Virus record (IMG/VR): IMGVR_UViG_3300022562_001814
Location: 104,738-168,737 of that record
Strand: one strand, 5' to 3'
From: a virus
Length of the DNA: 64,000 nt
A program made the position numbers and the translations under genes. The notes under the pieces are model-generated. The model ran no database searches, was not told the origin of the DNA, and saw only the letters and a list, made by a program, of their open reading frames with translations. Of this stretch, positions 62,567-64,000 are shown one piece after another; the stretch's first letter is position 1, and each line of letters starts with the position of its first letter.

Positions 62567-63205
62567 ATGATAATTCAATATCTTAAAAATAGATTTACTG
62601 ATTATAAAATGTCATTTGACAAGACGTGTAAAAATATTTCTGATACAACAGAATTATATACTGATTATGAAATTTATTATAATGATCTATTGGTTGATGC
62701 TTTTTCTATGTCTCAAAAAGAAATCGAAGATAATTTTATTTATAATTTGCTTTCTAATTTGACAGAAGTATTAGAAATTAATAGAGCGTATTTAAAATTT
62801 TCTCACAGTAGTAATGATATAATATATGTAGAAGTTGATTTTGACAAAAATAATCAATGGGTTAAATTGGAAGTTAAAGAAATTAAAAATGCCACCGAAA
62901 CCATATTTGATGGTGAACATATGAAATCATCTTTAGATACTGATATATATGATCCATATAAAGATGGTGGTTGGCAAAATACGCCCTGGTTCTGTATTAG
63001 ATGTGGATCAAAATTAAAAGCTATCTCAAAACATGACAAGCGTTGGGGTTATTTGTGGGCTTGCATGGATCGTAATAGTTCTATTTATTATTTATGTTCC
63101 AACCAAAAATGTTGTCATTCAGATGCTCCGCTTTTATTATTTAATTCTACAGGAGATTATAATTCACATCCGGGTGATAATTATGCAATAGGTTGGATAA
63201 AATAA
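62567..63205 (+). CDS. Unknown protein with C-terminal zinc ribbon
   Basis: 212 residues from the ATG at 62567, one base after the previous stop; an upstream ATG at 62522 in the same frame would overlap by 44 bases and is less likely. AGGAAG lies upstream. The N-terminal half is helical. CIRCG and a distal CSNQKCC near residues 143 and 182 could form a zinc ribbon. Function unknown. Confidence 0.57.
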   Translation: MIIQYLKNRFTDYKMSFDKTCKNISDTTELYTDYEIYYNDLLVDAFSMSQKEIEDNFIYNLLSNLTEVLEINRAYLKFSHSSNDIIYVEVDFDKNNQWVKLEVKEIKNATETIFDGEHMKSSLDTDIYDPYKDGGWQNTPWFCIRCGSKLKAISKHDKRWGYLWACMDRNSSIYYLCSNQKCCHSDAPLLLFNSTGDYNSHPGDNYAIGWIK

Positions 63206-63218
63206 TTTAAGGTAAAAT

Positions 63219-63743
63219 ATGATTGTTAAAATAATTGCTGCAGTATCTAAAAATGGTGTGATTGGTGATGCTCATTCAAACGATATTCCTTGGAAAGGAC
63301 GTTATCCGGAAGATTTTAAATTTTTTCGTCAAATGACTTCGGGTGGAGCTGTTATATTTGGACGAAAAACATTTGAATCAATTGGCAAACCGTTACCTAA
63401 AAGAGCTAATATAGTAATTACTCGTCAAGAAAAAATAGAAGGTGCTTATTGTTATGATTCTTTAGACACTTGGTATAGGCGAATGAGTTTAGTGCTGGAA
63501 GACGCTATGACTACAAAATGGATTTGTGGTGGCGCCAATATTTATCGAGAAGCAATGTTATTAGAAGGTTGTAATAATATGCCTGTAGTATCGGAAATTT
63601 ATTTGACTTTAATTCCAGAAGTAGTAAAAACAGATAGTCCGGTTTATTTTCCTTGGATCGATCCTACAAGATTTGAACCTTCTGAAATAATTAATTTGGA
63701 AAATTCAGAATTAAAAGTAATGAAATATGTCAGCAAAATATAA
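63219..63743 (+). CDS. Dihydrofolate reductase
   Basis: 174 residues. The DHFR pattern is clear: IIAAVSKNGVIG at the start, IPWKGRYPEDFKFFR with Trp25 and the substrate-binding acid Asp32, FGRKTFESIGKPLPKR, and WICGGANIYREAM. It reduces dihydrofolate to tetrahydrofolate and thus supports thymidylate synthesis; no thymidylate synthase gene was seen in the window. AAGG precedes the ATG. It overlaps the next gene by 17 bases. Confidence 0.92.
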   Translation: MIVKIIAAVSKNGVIGDAHSNDIPWKGRYPEDFKFFRQMTSGGAVIFGRKTFESIGKPLPKRANIVITRQEKIEGAYCYDSLDTWYRRMSLVLEDAMTTKWICGGANIYREAMLLEGCNNMPVVSEIYLTLIPEVVKTDSPVYFPWIDPTRFEPSEIINLENSELKVMKYVSKI

Positions 63744-63954
63744 TTGTCGTAGATGTGCCAAATTAGCAATTTGGATGTACTTACCATCCTCGTCTTGTGA
63801 ACGTGAAGATAAATTCTACTGTGATGAATGTGTTCCAAGAGGATGTTCTTGTAATATCGATCCTGTGACTTTAATAGAAGATACAGATGATTTAGGAAGA
63901 TTTTATCCTTGTTGTGAATATTTATGGGATGATCGCGGGTTTGAAAAGGATTAA
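63727..63954 (+). CDS. Cys-rich zinc-binding-like small protein
   Basis: 75 residues with nine Cys: CRRC at 7-10, CERE, CDEC at 32-35, CSC and CC near 40 and 61. This suggests one or two zinc sites. It overlaps DHFR by 17 bases. Small zinc proteins of this type are common in phage early regions. Function unknown. Confidence 0.6.
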   Translation: MSAKYNCRRCAKLAIWMYLPSSSCEREDKFYCDECVPRGCSCNIDPVTLIEDTDDLGRFYPCCEYLWDDRGFEKD

Positions 63955-64000
63955 ATGTTTCAAAGTATACATATAATGTGGAATGAAGGAAAACATTATG
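63955..64000 (+). CDS. Start of a further gene (runs off the window)
   Basis: ATG one base after the previous stop, with AAAAGGA upstream. Fifteen codons are visible before the window ends, beginning MFQSIHIMWNEG. Too short to identify. Confidence 0.45.
   Translation, partial: MFQSIHIMWNEGKHY

Noticed and set aside
1-64000. CRISPR array, integrase, transposase or attachment site
   Set aside because: No spaced direct repeats, no recombinase motifs and no flanking duplications were seen. The short coding repeats at 34939 and in the Lys-rich protein are within genes.

Overview
The window looks like part of the genome of a large, AT-rich, strictly lytic-type tailed bacteriophage with a contractile (myovirus-like) tail. 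Every supported gene lies on the + strand. Genes are packed with ATGA or TAATG overlaps, and all three stop codons are used as stops, including many TGA stops in ATGA junctions. No integrase, repressor, tRNA, rRNA, CRISPR array or insertion sequence was recognised. The host cannot be named from the sequence. The amount of auxiliary DNA and the very large structural genes suggest a jumbo or near-jumbo phage of which this is only a section: genes run off both ends, and no capsid, terminase or DNA polymerase gene is seen.

Layout. (1) 1-26359 is a tail and baseplate module: the end of an upstream structural gene, a free-standing HNH endonuclease, a 1600-residue hub-like protein, an OB-fold spike-like protein, a hydrophobic 698-residue protein, a 538-residue protein, a gp25-like wedge protein, a J-like wedge protein, a 2327-residue protein with two LamG-like domains, and a 1068-residue protein carrying two dockerin-like calcium-loop motifs. 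(2) 26379-31849 is a carbohydrate module: a GT4 glycosyltransferase, a methyltransferase-GT2 fusion, a membrane-anchored protein, a second GT2 enzyme and an RmlB-like dehydratase. (3) 31858-33940 holds a tubulin/FtsZ-family GTPase and a candidate endolysin. (4) 33940-39758 leads into replication: two related unknown genes, a UvsW-like helicase, two unknown genes, a DnaC-like loader and a DnaB-like helicase. (5) 39759-41303 is a patch of small genes, including an HNH gene with its core missing and a gene broken by TGA. (6) 41374-48850 carries a sigma-like factor, class Ia ribonucleotide reductase (nrdB, an inserted HNH gene, nrdA), PIN-PhoH, methionine aminopeptidase and small unknown genes. 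(7) 48914-55799 is a fibre module in which three proteins share one N-terminal segment. (8) 55875-57450 has an FAD-dependent oxidoreductase and an unknown gene. (9) 57592-64000 is an apparent early or auxiliary operon behind a host-like promoter: a DnaQ-like exonuclease, a GIY-YIG protein, many small unknown proteins, a frameshifted gene, DHFR and zinc-ribbon proteins.

How the parts fit. The replication helicase, its loader and the UvsW-like helicase handle DNA. RNR and DHFR supply deoxynucleotides. The sigma-like factor probably directs later transcription; a TATAAATA box before one fibre gene is a candidate target. The sugar enzymes beside the tail genes may decorate virion proteins or alter the host envelope. 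The tubulin-like protein may position phage DNA or virions, as phage tubulins do elsewhere. Several gene clusters are separated by AT-rich stem-loops that may act as terminators or operators.

The less expected items are the tubulin-like GTPase in a genome with T4-type baseplate genes, the dockerin-like motifs in a tail protein, the shared fibre N-terminal module, the phage FAD oxidoreductase, the two-state leader upstream of the exonuclease, and three genes in states of decay.
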